This document shows, one piece after another, positions 46,791 to 55,605 of a DNA stretch of 64,000 nt (position 1 is its first letter; every line of letters starts with the position of its first letter). The DNA lies in NCBI RefSeq assembly GCF_036002945.1, contig NZ_CP108529.1, positions 9,357,001-9,421,000 on the forward strand. The letters are read 5' to 3'. The translations under genes and the position numbers were made by a program. The notes under the pieces are model-generated. The model did no database searches and had not been told where the DNA came from. It saw only the letters and a program-made list of their open reading frames with translations. Source of the DNA: Streptomyces sp. NBC_01224 (GTDB lineage: Bacteria > Actinomycetota > Actinomycetes > Streptomycetales > Streptomycetaceae).

Positions 46791-47067
46791 GTGAAGAGGC
46801 AGTGTTCCGACCCTGCGCTATTCCTCTCCTTCTTGCACCCGGCAGCGGCCCTGGTCTCGGATCTTCGGGGTGGAGTGCCAGGGTTTGCCTGGCGGCGGCA
46901 TCCCCGTGGCGGGCTGCTGGGGGGATGGACGAGACGCTGTTGAAGCGGCTGGACGAGGCGTTGCAGACCCAACTCTGCTGCGTATTTCGCTGGGGCGTGC
47001 GGGGTGAGCGTGTCGGGGGCCAGCAGCTGCGAGGTGACGTTGGGGTGTCAGGTCTCCTGGCGCTCGC

Positions 47068-48420
47068 TCAGAACAGTGTTAGGCCCTCGCCGCTGGTGTC
47101 CGCGATGACTGGCCGGAACTGGGCAGGGAGGCCGTCCAAGCGGTCAGGACCGGCTGCGGCGGCCACGGCAGGGGCCGTCTCGGCCAACCAGACGCGAAAC
47201 CGCTCGGCGGCTTCGCGGTAGGGGACTCGCGCCAGGACACGGTGCTCGCCGGAGGGGCAGAAGTCGACGGCGACCGTGAGCAGGCAGGAACGGGGCGCGT
47301 TCTGACTGCCTGTCCAGGACACGCGCAGGACACCGCAGGGCTTGCGCCCGCGGGGGGCGCGGTGGGTCGGGCGCAGCGATCGGCAGGCTATGTGGGCGGT
47401 CCATGCGGCGAGGTGCGGCACGGGCAGGGTGGTGCGTGCGCGGCAGCCGGGGCAGCGGTGCCAGTGGCGGAGCCAGTCGTCGGTGTCGGTGTGGAAGAGA
47501 CGTGTGTAGCGGTTCGCCACGCGGATGTCGTTGCTGTACAGGTGGTCGGGGCGTTCCTGTGTGTTGCAGGACTGGCAGACGGGGGCGCGGACGTAGCCAT
47601 GTTCGTGGCAGTGGTCGAGCACGGTGGCGGGCGCAGTGCGGCAGACGGCGCACGCCCACCCAGCCACCCTGCGGGAGGTACCGGGCTTCCTGCTGAGCAC
47701 CGAGTACAGCTGGCCTTCCAGCTCTTTGTTGTACGGGCGCAGTGAGGCGGTGGGGCCCTCGGGGCTCGTCGTCTGCCGACCGCCGGCGTCTCGGGCCTGC
47801 CGGGGGTAGGAGGGCGGCTCGGTGACGGCTGCGCCTGCCTGGCGGGTCCGCGCGGCTTGCACCCACTGCGTTTCGGCGTGCTCGGCCGCATCCAGCAGCC
47901 TGACCACAGCGCGCGGCAGCCACCACGTCCGCTGCGTCCCGTCGCGGGTCTGCTCCACAAGTATCTGTCGCCAGTCGATCCCCGCCAGATGGTACGGCCG
48001 GCCGACTTCACGTCGTGCTGCCCGCTCGGGGCCGCCCAGCTCCTGCAGTTCCCCCGTGATGCGCTGGCGCCAACGCAGCGGCGTTTCCTCGTTGCACTCC
48101 TGCCTCGGCGCCCCACGAAACGGACCGATGCGGACCAGGTCCTGCCGATCCATCCCAACCGCGTTCAGTTCCGCGGCCGCCCGGCGCACCTCAACCTCCG
48201 GAACACTCCACTGACCGCCGCTCGCCCTCACCGTCGCCACCACATGGCCGCCGAGCAGGACGTACCCCACCCGGGCATGGGCAGGAGAGCAGGTGAATGC
48301 CCCAGAAGCCGTCGGCACAGCACTGTCGGCCGTCAGATCAACCCACAGAGCGTCCGCGGCACCCAGGGTGATCAGGCCGTCCGTGCGACCGGGCATGACA
48401 CGCTCGACACGCTCTGACAT
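47068..48420 (-). CDS. Endonuclease VII-domain protein (His-Me finger)
   Basis: 450 residues from ATG 48420, with no clear ribosome binding site, so possibly leaderless. The N-terminal 230 residues have no family I know. At about 255-290 lies the recombination endonuclease VII signature, CAVCRTAPATVLDHCHEHGY then VRAPVCQSCNTQE: two CxxC zinc pairs and the DHCH catalytic core of the His-Me finger. A third CxxC (WHRCPGCRAR) follows. T4 endonuclease VII resolves branched DNA; plasmid and phage relatives may nick or repair DNA. The neighbouring integrase remnants suit an integrative element. Confidence 0.82.
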   Translation of the reverse strand: MSERVERVMPGRTDGLITLGAADALWVDLTADSAVPTASGAFTCSPAHARVGYVLLGGHVVATVRASGGQWSVPEVEVRRAAAELNAVGMDRQDLVRIGPFRGAPRQECNEETPLRWRQRITGELQELGGPERAARREVGRPYHLAGIDWRQILVEQTRDGTQRTWWLPRAVVRLLDAAEHAETQWVQAARTRQAGAAVTEPPSYPRQARDAGGRQTTSPEGPTASLRPYNKELEGQLYSVLSRKPGTSRRVAGWACAVCRTAPATVLDHCHEHGYVRAPVCQSCNTQERPDHLYSNDIRVANRYTRLFHTDTDDWLRHWHRCPGCRARTTLPVPHLAAWTAHIACRSLRPTHRAPRGRKPCGVLRVSWTGSQNAPRSCLLTVAVDFCPSGEHRVLARVPYREAAERFRVWLAETAPAVAAAAGPDRLDGLPAQFRPVIADTSGEGLTLF

Positions 48421-48482
48421 ACCGACAGGCTAGCGGCCTGCAACGCGGCAACGGATCCCAAGCTCCTCGGTCAGCCGGGCGA

Positions 48483-48615
48483 TGAGGACGGGCGGGTCGT
48501 CGGGGCCGGCGGCGAGGGCGACGGCAAGGACCAGGAGCAGGACGACACCGACGCCGCCGCCGAGTCCGCGCTGCTCCATTTCTCCTCCCCCAGGGACGCC
48601 GCCAGTGAGGCAACC
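48483..48615 (+). pseudogene. Helicase fragment, duplicate of part of 43040-44386
   Basis: Reads DEDGRVVGAGGEGDGKDQEQ, then DDTDAAAESALLHFSSPRDA, almost the same as 43850-43970 (DEDGRIVGTGGEDGGEDQEQ, AAAESALLHFSSPRDA). Only about 45 codons remain. Confidence 0.8.
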
Positions 48616-48699
48616 ACGCCGTAGGAGGTCTTGTACGTTGATGGCGCGTCGCTCAGAGAACTCCGAGTGCTGGGGCAGCCGTTCGTCGTCGCGCGCATT

Positions 48700-49480
48700 G
48701 CGTCGGGCGTTCACAGCCCCAGCCCAGCATCCGGCCGGCGGCGCGCGGTGGCCAGGCGCAGCGGTGCCGCGGGCAACCCGCTGCCCGCGGCGCCGGTAGT
48801 CGTCGAGGAATGCGTGCAGCGCCACCACCGGGTCGGGGCCCGCCGGTGGGCGGGCGTCGATGGTGTCGTTCTCGGCGCGGGCGGCGAGGACATCGTCGGC
48901 GAAGTCGTCGACCCAACGCAGCGCCCAGGTCAGCAGGGGCCCGAGGACCTGCTCGGGGATGCGGTCGGTGAGGTTCTTCCCGGTGCGCTGGGAGTGGGCT
49001 CGCACCCATGCCTGCCAGACAGTGCGCCGCAGCGGATCCTGCGCAAGGCGGTCGGGAAGCCGGGTGCGGTAGGCCCACAGCATGCGCACGGCGCGGCGGT
49101 GGCCCTTGGTGGCGCCGACCGACAGCCGCAGCCCGACCACGTGCCGGTGGTAGTCGTCCAGGTCCTCACCGGTGATCTGCGCCTGCGTGCGGCCGTGGCG
49201 ATTCGCCCACAACAGGAAGCGGCGCACGCAGCCGTAGTAGGTGCGGATGCTGCTGATCAAGATCGGCAGCTCGCCGGGCGGGGTGTTCTGAGTGAGCAAG
49301 GCGTAGAACAGCCGCTTGGCGGTATCGCGCAGCGACGGTGGCACCAGGATGAAGTCCAGATTGAGCGGCATGTGGTCGACGCGCAGCCACGCCGGTGTCA
49401 GCACCCAGGCGTGGTCGTTGAAGACCATGGTCTCTTCGCCGTAGCGACAGGTGTGGTCGAGGGCTTCTTCGGTGAAGGTG
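48700..49480 (-). pseudogene. Site-specific integrase N-terminal part
   Basis: The frame reads NGELTFTEEALDHTCRYGEE, WVLTPAWLRVDHMPLNLDFI, ISSIRTYYGCVRRFLLWANR and DLDDYHRHVVGLRLSVGATK, the SAM-like N-terminal domain of a Streptomyces tyrosine recombinase family. The catalytic half (R-H-R-Y) is missing; after about 48760 the sequence is unrelated. Start is uncertain; ATG at about 49429 is one choice. It follows directly on another integrase C-terminus, as if two such genes once stood in tandem. Confidence 0.75.
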
Positions 49481-49805
49481 AGCTCACCGTTGACGGGCTC
49501 TTCTTCTTTCGGGTCCTCGACCAGGCGACCTGCGGATTCTCGCCCGCCTGATGCAATTCCCGAGGGTTGACGTAGATCATCGTGGTGTGCAGCCATTCGT
49601 GGCCGAGGAGCTCTTGCAGGGCCACGATGTCCGTCCCGCTCTGGTAGAGATCAGAGGCCGCGAAGTGTCGCAGGACGTGGGGCGTGAGGCGGCTCGCGTA
49701 GCCGGGCAGGTGCTCGGCGGCCATGCTGACGAGCGCCTTCCTGAGCGTGTCGTCGCCGACGCGCCGGCTGCTGGCGTCCGATGTCCGTCCCGTCGGGCGG
49801 GAGGC
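49480..49805 (-). pseudogene. Site-specific integrase C-terminal part
   Basis: Reads LTPHVLRHFAASDLYQSGTD, IVALQELLGHEWLHTTMIYV, giving the HxxR, LGH and Tyr elements of tyrosine recombinases. The N-terminus and first Arg are gone. It is a different copy from the adjacent N-terminal piece, because the order on the minus strand is C-part then N-part. Confidence 0.82.
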
Positions 49806-50019
49806 CATCACCAGATCTTTACCGCTGCGCCCGCCAGGCGGGCCGTCGCGTCAGCACCCGACGGTAAGCCGCCGCCATGTGCACCCTCCCGCTCATGAAC
49901 ATCACCCGAACCGGAATGCCCTGCGCACGATCTACCGGCCCGTCGGTGACGTCCGGCCAACCGCAGATGTCCTCGCGGTCGCGGGCGGCGCGGATCGGCA
50001 CCGCCGTGATCGAGGACGC

Positions 50020-50892
50020 CTACTGGCGTGCCAGCCCGTGGTGGTCGGCCCAGGCGTTGATCGCCGCGGCCAACTCCTCGGGGCGGTCCTCCGGGGAGTG
50101 GTGGCCGGCCAGGCCGTGGCGGGAGACCTCCAGGCCCGCGATGTTCTCCTCGCACCAGGCCACGGTCCCCTGGTCGGTCATCGCGCCCGGTCCCGGCTCG
50201 AACGCGGCAAGCAGTTTGGGGACTTCGGGGCTGGTGGCCAGCCAGGCGTCGTACTGCTCGATGCGGGCCACGACGTCGGCGGGCTCAGCGTCCAGCGGCA
50301 TCATGCGCGTCCATGCCAGTACCGGGCGGCGGCTGTGCGGGGTCGGGAAGGGGCGGCGATAGACCTCCAGGTCGGCAGGGTCGAGCGGGGTGGCGAGTGT
50401 GTCCGGGAGCCCCTCGATGAACAGCGACTTCTCCAGGATCATCTCCTCGCCCACCCCGGGGGTGCGTAGCAGGGTGAACAACTTCCGCCCGGCTGCCGGA
50501 AATTCGTCGTCGACCAGCGGCTTGATGATGGTCTCGGTGAAGGCGAGGCCGCGGACCGTGCCCGGGAGTCGGGCGGCGCGGTCGAAGGCGAGCGCGCCGC
50601 CCCAGTCGTGGCCGACGAGGACGGCCTCGGTAAGGCCGAGGGCATCGAACCACGCGTCGAGGTAGCGGGCGTGGTCGTCGAAGGAGTAGGCGAGGTCGGG
50701 CTTGCCGGAGTCGCCCATGCCGATGAGGTCGGGGGCCAGAAGGCGGCGGCCGGGCGCGGCCACCCCCGGCAGGACGTTCCGCCACAGGTGGGAGGAGGTG
50801 GGGTTGCCGTGGAGGAAGACGAAGGGCAGCCCGTCGGGGTCGCCGGACTCGCGGTAGTAGAGGGCGGAATCGAGGACGGGGAGGGTGGGCAT
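50020..50892 (-). CDS. Haloalkane dehalogenase (HLD-II-like)
   Basis: 290 residues from ATG 50892. The alpha/beta hydrolase fold has HGNPTSSHLWRNVLP (halide-binding Asn30), the nucleophile elbow VGHDWGGALAF (Asp96, halide-binding Trp97), a catalytic acid in FTETIIKPL (Glu120) and a late His in GHHSPEDRPEELAAAI (His264 or 265). The Asn-Asp-Trp-Glu-His set is that of subfamily II dehalogenases (DhaA, LinB), which turn haloalkanes into alcohols and halide. It is the last gene of a three-gene operon, 32 bases after the flavoprotein gene. Confidence 0.9.
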   Translation of the reverse strand: MPTLPVLDSALYYRESGDPDGLPFVFLHGNPTSSHLWRNVLPGVAAPGRRLLAPDLIGMGDSGKPDLAYSFDDHARYLDAWFDALGLTEAVLVGHDWGGALAFDRAARLPGTVRGLAFTETIIKPLVDDEFPAAGRKLFTLLRTPGVGEEMILEKSLFIEGLPDTLATPLDPADLEVYRRPFPTPHSRRPVLAWTRMMPLDAEPADVVARIEQYDAWLATSPEVPKLLAAFEPGPGAMTDQGTVAWCEENIAGLEVSRHGLAGHHSPEDRPEELAAAINAWADHHGLARQ

Positions 50893-50924
50893 GGCGGTGT
50901 CACTTCGCTTTCGATACGGGGGAT

Positions 50925-51329
50925 TCAGAGGTTGAGGCTCAGGACGCGGTCGACGGCGATCTCGACGACGACCAGGTCCAGCGGGGCGGGCGGGTCCGCG
51001 CGGTAGCGGACGGTGTAGCGGCGGACCGCCTCGGCCAGGCGCGCGGGGGCATCGGTGACGGCGGCCCGGCCTTCGAGTGTGATCCAGCGGAAGCCGTCCG
51101 CCTGACAGAGCGCGACACGGGCCGCCGGGCCGCCCGCCTCCACGTTCCGGGCCTTGCGGGCCCCCACCCGGGTGGTCACCCGGACCAGGCCGGTGGCGGC
51201 GTCGAAGGTGAAGCGGACGGGGGTGACGTGCGGGGTGCCGTCGGGCCGGAGGGTGGTGAGGGTGGCCGTGTGCGGGAGGGTGAGGAACGCTCGTGCGGCG
51301 ACCGGGAGTTGAAAGGTCGGGCGGCTCAC
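50925..51329 (-). CDS. PPOX-class F420/flavin-dependent protein
   Basis: 134 residues from GTG 51329, overlapping the upstream stop by 4 bases (GTGA). Split barrel: LPHTATLTTLRPDGTPHVTP, VRVTTRVGARKARNVEAGGP, ARVALCQADGFRWITLEGRA. Members reduce small molecules with F420H2 or bind flavin. Middle gene of the operon. Confidence 0.85.
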   Translation of the reverse strand: MSRPTFQLPVAARAFLTLPHTATLTTLRPDGTPHVTPVRFTFDAATGLVRVTTRVGARKARNVEAGGPAARVALCQADGFRWITLEGRAAVTDAPARLAEAVRRYTVRYRADPPAPLDLVVVEIAVDRVLSLNL

Positions 51330-52015
51330 TTCTTCTTCACGCCCTCCCAGATCAGCTTGGCGATGTTCGGCTTCATGGACGTGGTGATGACGCCCATGGC
51401 CGTACGGACATACCGCCGCTCCGCCAATTCGCGCAGCATGCTCGCGGCGAGGTCGGCACGGGCGGTGAAGACGCCGTCGGCGCTGGTCTCGGCGGTGTGG
51501 TAGTCCGTGACGACGAGGTGCTCGAAGAGGCCCGAGGGCCGGACGGAGGTCCAGTCGAGGCCCGTCTGACGGATCACGGCCTCCATGCGGCGCATGTCCT
51601 CGTGAAGGGTGCGGCCGAGACGTCGGTTCACCAGCGGGTCGAGCACATGATTGAAGAAGTGCGCGCCGGTAGGGCGCCAGTTCGGGTCGGCGATGCTGGA
51701 GCTGACGGCGAGCAGCCGCTTGATGCCGTGGCGGGCCATGGCCCTGGTGATGACGGTGGCGCTCGCCGAGTACGTGGTGATGGTCTCCTTGCTGAAGCGC
51801 GCGCCCAGCGCGGAGAGGACGGCGTCCGTCCCGCCGATCGCGGCATCGACAGCCGCCGGGTCGGTGGCGGCGGCGACGGCCACGGCAAGGCCGGGCCGCG
51901 CGGGCAGGGAGCCGGGTCTGCGGGTCACAGCGACGACCTCGTGGCCGGCGGCGAGGGCCTGGTCGGTGAGGCGGCGGCCGGTCAGTCCGTTGGCACCGAA
52001 GACTGCGATACGCAT
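51326..52015 (-). CDS. NAD(P)H-binding NmrA/atypical SDR protein
   Basis: 229 residues from ATG 52015. N-terminal dinucleotide motif VFGANGLTGRRLTDQAL (GxxGxxG type), AVTRRPGSLP for NADP phosphate, and LLAVSSSIADP. The active-site Tyr-x3-Lys of classical SDRs is absent, so it is an NmrA-like or biliverdin-reductase-like protein. First gene of the operon, divergent from a TetR gene that probably controls it. Confidence 0.87.
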   Translation of the reverse strand: MRIAVFGANGLTGRRLTDQALAAGHEVVAVTRRPGSLPARPGLAVAVAAATDPAAVDAAIGGTDAVLSALGARFSKETITTYSASATVITRAMARHGIKRLLAVSSSIADPNWRPTGAHFFNHVLDPLVNRRLGRTLHEDMRRMEAVIRQTGLDWTSVRPSGLFEHLVVTDYHTAETSADGVFTARADLAASMLRELAERRYVRTAMGVITTSMKPNIAKLIWEGVKKK

Positions 52016-52091
52016 GGTGTCGGGTCATCCCTTCGTACGGTTACCGGAACGCCCTTGACTGTGCTGCTCACCAAACGCAGGCTCAACGCTG
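52016..52091. promoter_or_regulatory. Divergent promoter region with candidate TetR operator
   Basis: The 76 bases between the operon and the TetR gene must hold both promoters. CGGTTACCG (about 52039-52047) is a perfect 9-base palindrome within TACGGTTACCGGAACG, a plausible operator core. Position and length suit autoregulation. Confidence 0.4.
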
Positions 52092-52748
52092 ATGAATAAC
52101 GCCGCCCCTGCCCCCACCCGCACCCGAGGCCGCCCCCGCGGCAACCCGCCGACCCGCGAGTCGATCGTCTCGGCGGCCCGTTCGCTGTTCCTGGAGCACG
52201 GCTACCGGAGCACCACCCTGCGCGCGGTGGCCGGGGCCGCCGGGGTCGACCCGGCGCTGATCGCGTACCACTTCGGCTCGAAGAAGGGCCTGTTCGCGGA
52301 CGTGATGCAGTTCCAGTGCGCCAATGCGCTGGCGGTGGACGACGTCCTCGGCGGTGACCCGGCCACCCTCCCCGACCGCCTGATCGACGCGGTGACCGAC
52401 CTGTGGGAGGACGCCGACTTCCAGCAGCTCACCACCCAGAGCGACGAGGCCGCCGAGGTGATCCGCGAATACCTGGAACGCGAGCTGCTGGCCCGGCTTG
52501 TTGAATTTCTCGGCGGCCGGGACGCGACCGCCCGCGCCACGGCCGTGGTGACGATCCTCGGCGGCCTCATCTACACCCGCTACCTCAACCCCCTCCCCAC
52601 CCCCGCCGCCCTCACCCCGTCCGAGATCCGTCACAGCCTCACCCCGGCGCTGCGCGCGGCACTGGCCCCGAGGCCGCGCGCGGCGGCACCCACCAGAGCC
52701 GGCCGTCAGGGCTCGCCGACCTCGGGCGGAGGCGCCGTTCGGCCTTGA
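52092..52748 (+). CDS. TetR-family transcriptional regulator
   Basis: 218 residues. HTH at about 20-65: TRESIVSAARSLFLEHGYRS, TTLRAVAGAAGVDPALIAYH, FGSKKGLFADVMQF. The C-terminal ligand domain has YLERELLARLVEFLGGRDAT. The last 35 residues are Pro/Arg/Ala-rich. Divergent to the dehalogenase operon, which it most likely represses until a ligand binds. Confidence 0.9.
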   Translation: MNNAAPAPTRTRGRPRGNPPTRESIVSAARSLFLEHGYRSTTLRAVAGAAGVDPALIAYHFGSKKGLFADVMQFQCANALAVDDVLGGDPATLPDRLIDAVTDLWEDADFQQLTTQSDEAAEVIREYLERELLARLVEFLGGRDATARATAVVTILGGLIYTRYLNPLPTPAALTPSEIRHSLTPALRAALAPRPRAAAPTRAGRQGSPTSGGGAVRP

Positions 52749-52829
52749 CCGCCTCAGCGCCTCCAGTGCGGCGTAGCCCGAAGACCGGGGCGTCTTCCGG
52801 GAATCCCGGTGAATCCCATTCAGCCAGGA

Positions 52830-53090
52830 GCCGTAGGTCGGCAGGAAGCCAGCTCGATGTCGTCGTCAGCAGCCCAGGCGCGGACCTTGGCGTGCTTGTG
52901 CGGGGAGAAGTTGTCCAGCACCACGTACAGCGTCTCTCCAGGCCGGCGGGTGCGCAGCGCCTTGAGGAGGCCGAGGAACTCCCGCCACCGCTCGCGCGGG
53001 CGGATGCGGCAGTACAGCTTGCCGGTGGCCAGATCGAAGGCGGCGAGCATGTGCCGCACGCCGCCGTAGCGGTTGTAGGTTCGTCGAGCA
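52830..53090 (-). pseudogene. IS630-family transposase fragment
   Basis: Reads NRYGGVRHMLAAFDLATGKL, YCRIRPRERWREFLGLLKAL and ETLYVVLDNFSPHKHAKVRA, including the second catalytic Asp of an IS630 subgroup different from the one at 27.9-30.7 kb. It ends soon after in non-homologous residues and a stop. Confidence 0.82.
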
Positions 53091-53204
53091 GCTGTCAGGG
53101 CTGACTCGGAGGTACAGCCGGTGGACTGAACGCCTGCGCTCGACGCCGGCGGTCGGTCTCGCGCTCGCGGGCCGGGGCCGGCGCCCGGATGGCCCTCGTT
53201 TTCT

Positions 53205-53398
53205 GGGTGTCCGCCAGCCGCAGCACCCGGCTGCGGCTGGTCCACGCATTGCCCGACCCACAGACACCACCCCCATAGGTGGTTGGGGTCGATGAGCACG
53301 CCACCGCAAGGGCCGCCACTACGGCACCATTCTGGTGGACGCGGAAACCCGCTGTCCCGTCTATCTGCTGCCCGGCCGGAAGGCATCGGCGGCCTGAC
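53205..53398 (+). pseudogene. ISL3-family transposase fragment
   Basis: Plus strand: SRSTRLRLVHALPDPQ, an in-frame TAG, VVGVDEHATARA (first catalytic Asp region, GVDEHA), and after a frameshift HYGTILVDAETRCPVYLLPG R. One stop and one frameshift within 65 codons. Confidence 0.7.
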
Positions 53399-53499
53399 CA
53401 CCACACCAAGGGTGTCCGTCAAAGCGGGACAAGCTCAGCTCCGACCCTGCTTGCCATCCGAGGGCGGCCGGGCCCTTGCGTGTACGTGCGCTGTGTCGC

Positions 53500-54621
53500 T
53501 CAGCGGTGCGGTGACCGTCGGACAGACAGGACCGCGACGTCGTCGTGCTGGCCGCCCTCTCCGGCGAAAGCACGCGCGTCGTCGTAGAGGGCGCGCGGCA
53601 GTTCGGTGGGAGAGAGCGACGCGCGCTCGGTGAGGCGTTCGGTGACGGGGTAGAACGCGCCGTCGGCGGCGCGGGTCTCGGTGAGCCCATCGGTGGTCAG
53701 CAGCAACGTCGCGCCGGGCGGGAAGGCGAACCAGTCGACGGTCGCGGGTTCGGCTGTGAGTTCGGCGAGACCGAGGGGGACGCCGGAGTCGAGGGCCGGT
53801 GTGATGACGGTGGCGTCGTGCAGCAGCTGCGGCGGAATGTGCCCGCAGTTGATGACTTGTACCTCGTCGTGCGCGTCGACGTTGACGATGAGCGCTGTGA
53901 CGAACCGTTCGTCGTCGCCGGTCTGTGCAGCATAGGAGTTGTGCCGTACGACAGAGGCATCGAGGGCATCGACGAGCGCGGTCAGGGTGGGCTCCCGGTG
54001 GGCCGCTTCACGGAAGGCGCCGATGACGGCGAACGCGGCACCGACCGCGGGCAGGCCCTTGCCCTGGACATCGCCGATCAGAACCCGGGACCCCCACGGA
54101 GAGACGACGACGTCGTAGATGTCGCCACCGACGAGCCGGTCCTCCTGCACAGGCTCGTACACGCCCTCGACCAGGACGTCGTCGGTGAGCATAGGCAGAG
54201 GGCGCAGGATGTGGCGCTGCATCGCTGCGGCGGTGGAGCGTAGCCGCAGCATCTCGTGCTCGCGGTGGATACGACGGTGGCAGGCGTAGACGGAGGCCGC
54301 GCCGAGGGCGAGGGTGAGCAGCACCATCAGGATCGTGTTGAGCCACGAACGCCCGTCACCTTGACTTACCAGCACGGTGACGGTGACCACGAGCGTGGTC
54401 CACGCAGACACAAACTTCGTCTGGCGTACGGTACACAGCGCCGACGCCGTCCCCGGCAGGAACACAAGCAGCCCCAGAAGCCATACCGGGGATCCGGACA
54501 GGGCACCGAGGGCCATCACCAGGACTGTCACTGACACCACGCCGATCACGACTTCGGCGTTGCGCGGTGGTTCGATGGCCTCGAAGTGACGCGTGAATCT
54601 CTTCGGGTGAGTACGGGGCAC
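53500..54621 (-). CDS. Membrane PP2C/SpoIIE-type phosphatase
   Basis: 373 residues from GTG 54621, with GGGAGG 5 bases upstream. Residues 25-110 have about four membrane helices (VVIGVVSVTVLVMALGAL, PVWLLGLLVFLPGTASAL, AWTTLVVTVTVLV, ILMVLLTLALGAASVYA). The SpoIIE domain follows: LVGGDIYDVVVSPWGSRVLI, GDVQGKGLPAVGAAFAVIGA, HIPPQLLHDA, LLLTTDGLTETR and GGQHDDVAVLSVRR, with the metal-binding Asp residues present. It should dephosphorylate Ser or Thr on an anti-sigma antagonist type partner, typical of Streptomyces partner-switching. No partner is adjacent. Confidence 0.92.
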   Translation of the reverse strand: MPRTHPKRFTRHFEAIEPPRNAEVVIGVVSVTVLVMALGALSGSPVWLLGLLVFLPGTASALCTVRQTKFVSAWTTLVVTVTVLVSQGDGRSWLNTILMVLLTLALGAASVYACHRRIHREHEMLRLRSTAAAMQRHILRPLPMLTDDVLVEGVYEPVQEDRLVGGDIYDVVVSPWGSRVLIGDVQGKGLPAVGAAFAVIGAFREAAHREPTLTALVDALDASVVRHNSYAAQTGDDERFVTALIVNVDAHDEVQVINCGHIPPQLLHDATVITPALDSGVPLGLAELTAEPATVDWFAFPPGATLLLTTDGLTETRAADGAFYPVTERLTERASLSPTELPRALYDDARAFAGEGGQHDDVAVLSVRRSPHR

Positions 54622-54973
54622 GGAACCTCCCGGGCAAGTGACGTGCTTCCCGTACGTTAGGCGGGCTCCGCCGCGGGCGAGGCGCGCCCCGCCGGACGAT
54701 GTCCTCTGTGCGGTGAGCACCACTGTGTGCGGGGCACCGCCCTGGCACTCCCTTGGCCCGGTCGAGCTCGATGCCGCTGGGCGACACCCACCTCTCGGTC
54801 GCTCTCACGTCTTTGTCTTTGACCCGCCCCGATGCCGACGGCGGACGGCTCCGGCCGACGCCGCAGAGTGCCGTCCACCTCATCGACATCCCGGCCCGCC
54901 GCCAGGCGTTCGCCCCTCCCGAGCTGCCCGGGAAACGCTGCTCTTCGTCATCGACCGAGCCAGGGCCGGGATG
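54622..54973. other. Intergenic region
   Basis: About 350 bases with no supported gene. It should hold the phosphatase promoter and the end of the two-gene unit to its right. Confidence 0.3.
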
Positions 54974-55564
54974 TCAGTACACGTCGATACTGGCCTTGGC
55001 TCTGCAATAGTCCAGCAGGGCTTGGGCAGAGCTCTGACTCTGCACGGCATAGCGCTGTACGGCGGTCTTGTCGTTTCGTTCAACAGCATCGGCGTAGCCG
55101 GAGGTATCGGCCGACTGGGACTTGAGCAGTTTGGCGAGCTTCGAATCGCTGGTGGCACCAGCGGCTTCGTCGACCTGGTGAGCGAAGGCCCTGCGGGTGC
55201 CATTGCTGTCCTTGCCCAAGCCGTGGATGCTGTAGCTGGCTGCCAGTTGGCCATAGGCATTCCTTGTTTGACCGCACACGGTGACGATCGAGTTCTGCCT
55301 CTCCTTCTCCTGGTTCTCGTGCCACAACCACCAGCTGGGGAGCCCAAGGAGAAAGGCCAGAACGACTACGGTCGAGACGAACGAATCCACCTTGCCGCCG
55401 CTCTTGGCCCAGGGCAGTGCTCCAAGCCTCAGTCTGCGCACTGCCGTGTGGAAGTGGTTGTGCTGGACGCTGTGAGCACCGGTCTGAACCGCGGTCGGCC
55501 CGTGAAACTCGGCCCGCTCCGCTTCGTCGCGGCCGGGCACACCACCAGTGCTGTCGTCGCTCAC
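54974..55564 (-). CDS. Membrane protein with N-terminal amyloid-like motif
   Basis: 196 residues from GTG 55564, overlapping the upstream stop by 4 bases (GTGA). Residues 20-38 read FHGPTAVQTGAHSVQHNHF, nearly the same as the end of the upstream protein. Residues 60-81 are a membrane helix (FVSTVVVLAFLLGLPSWWLW). The remaining 110 residues are helical with two cysteines (VCGQTRN and DYCRAKA) and resemble no family I know. The N-terminal side is probably cytoplasmic. In amyloid-signalling pairs an effector is joined to its partner by a shared motif; this could be a membrane effector. Confidence 0.75.
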   Translation of the reverse strand: MSDDSTGGVPGRDEAERAEFHGPTAVQTGAHSVQHNHFHTAVRRLRLGALPWAKSGGKVDSFVSTVVVLAFLLGLPSWWLWHENQEKERQNSIVTVCGQTRNAYGQLAASYSIHGLGKDSNGTRRAFAHQVDEAAGATSDSKLAKLLKSQSADTSGYADAVERNDKTAVQRYAVQSQSSAQALLDYCRAKASIDVY

Positions 55565-55605
55565 GAGCCGAAGTGGTTGTGCTGGACGCTGTGAGCACCG
55601 GTCTG
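55451..55605 (-). repeat. Two identical 36-base direct repeats encoding the shared motif
   Basis: 55451-55486 and 55570-55605 are identical over 36 bases, both in frame, encoding QTGAHSVQHNHF in two different proteins. Outside the 36 bases identity falls but the amino acids stay alike (FHGPTA). The offset is 119 bases. Confidence 0.9.

Noticed and set aside
24983..48615. Telomere-associated helicase gene (ttrA or Tap) near a chromosome end
   Set aside because: The helicase fragments resemble generic HA-domain helicases; no telomere palindromes, tpg or tap genes are seen in the window.
55451..55605. The 36-base repeats as a CRISPR array
   Set aside because: Only two copies, both inside genes and in frame; they encode a shared protein motif.
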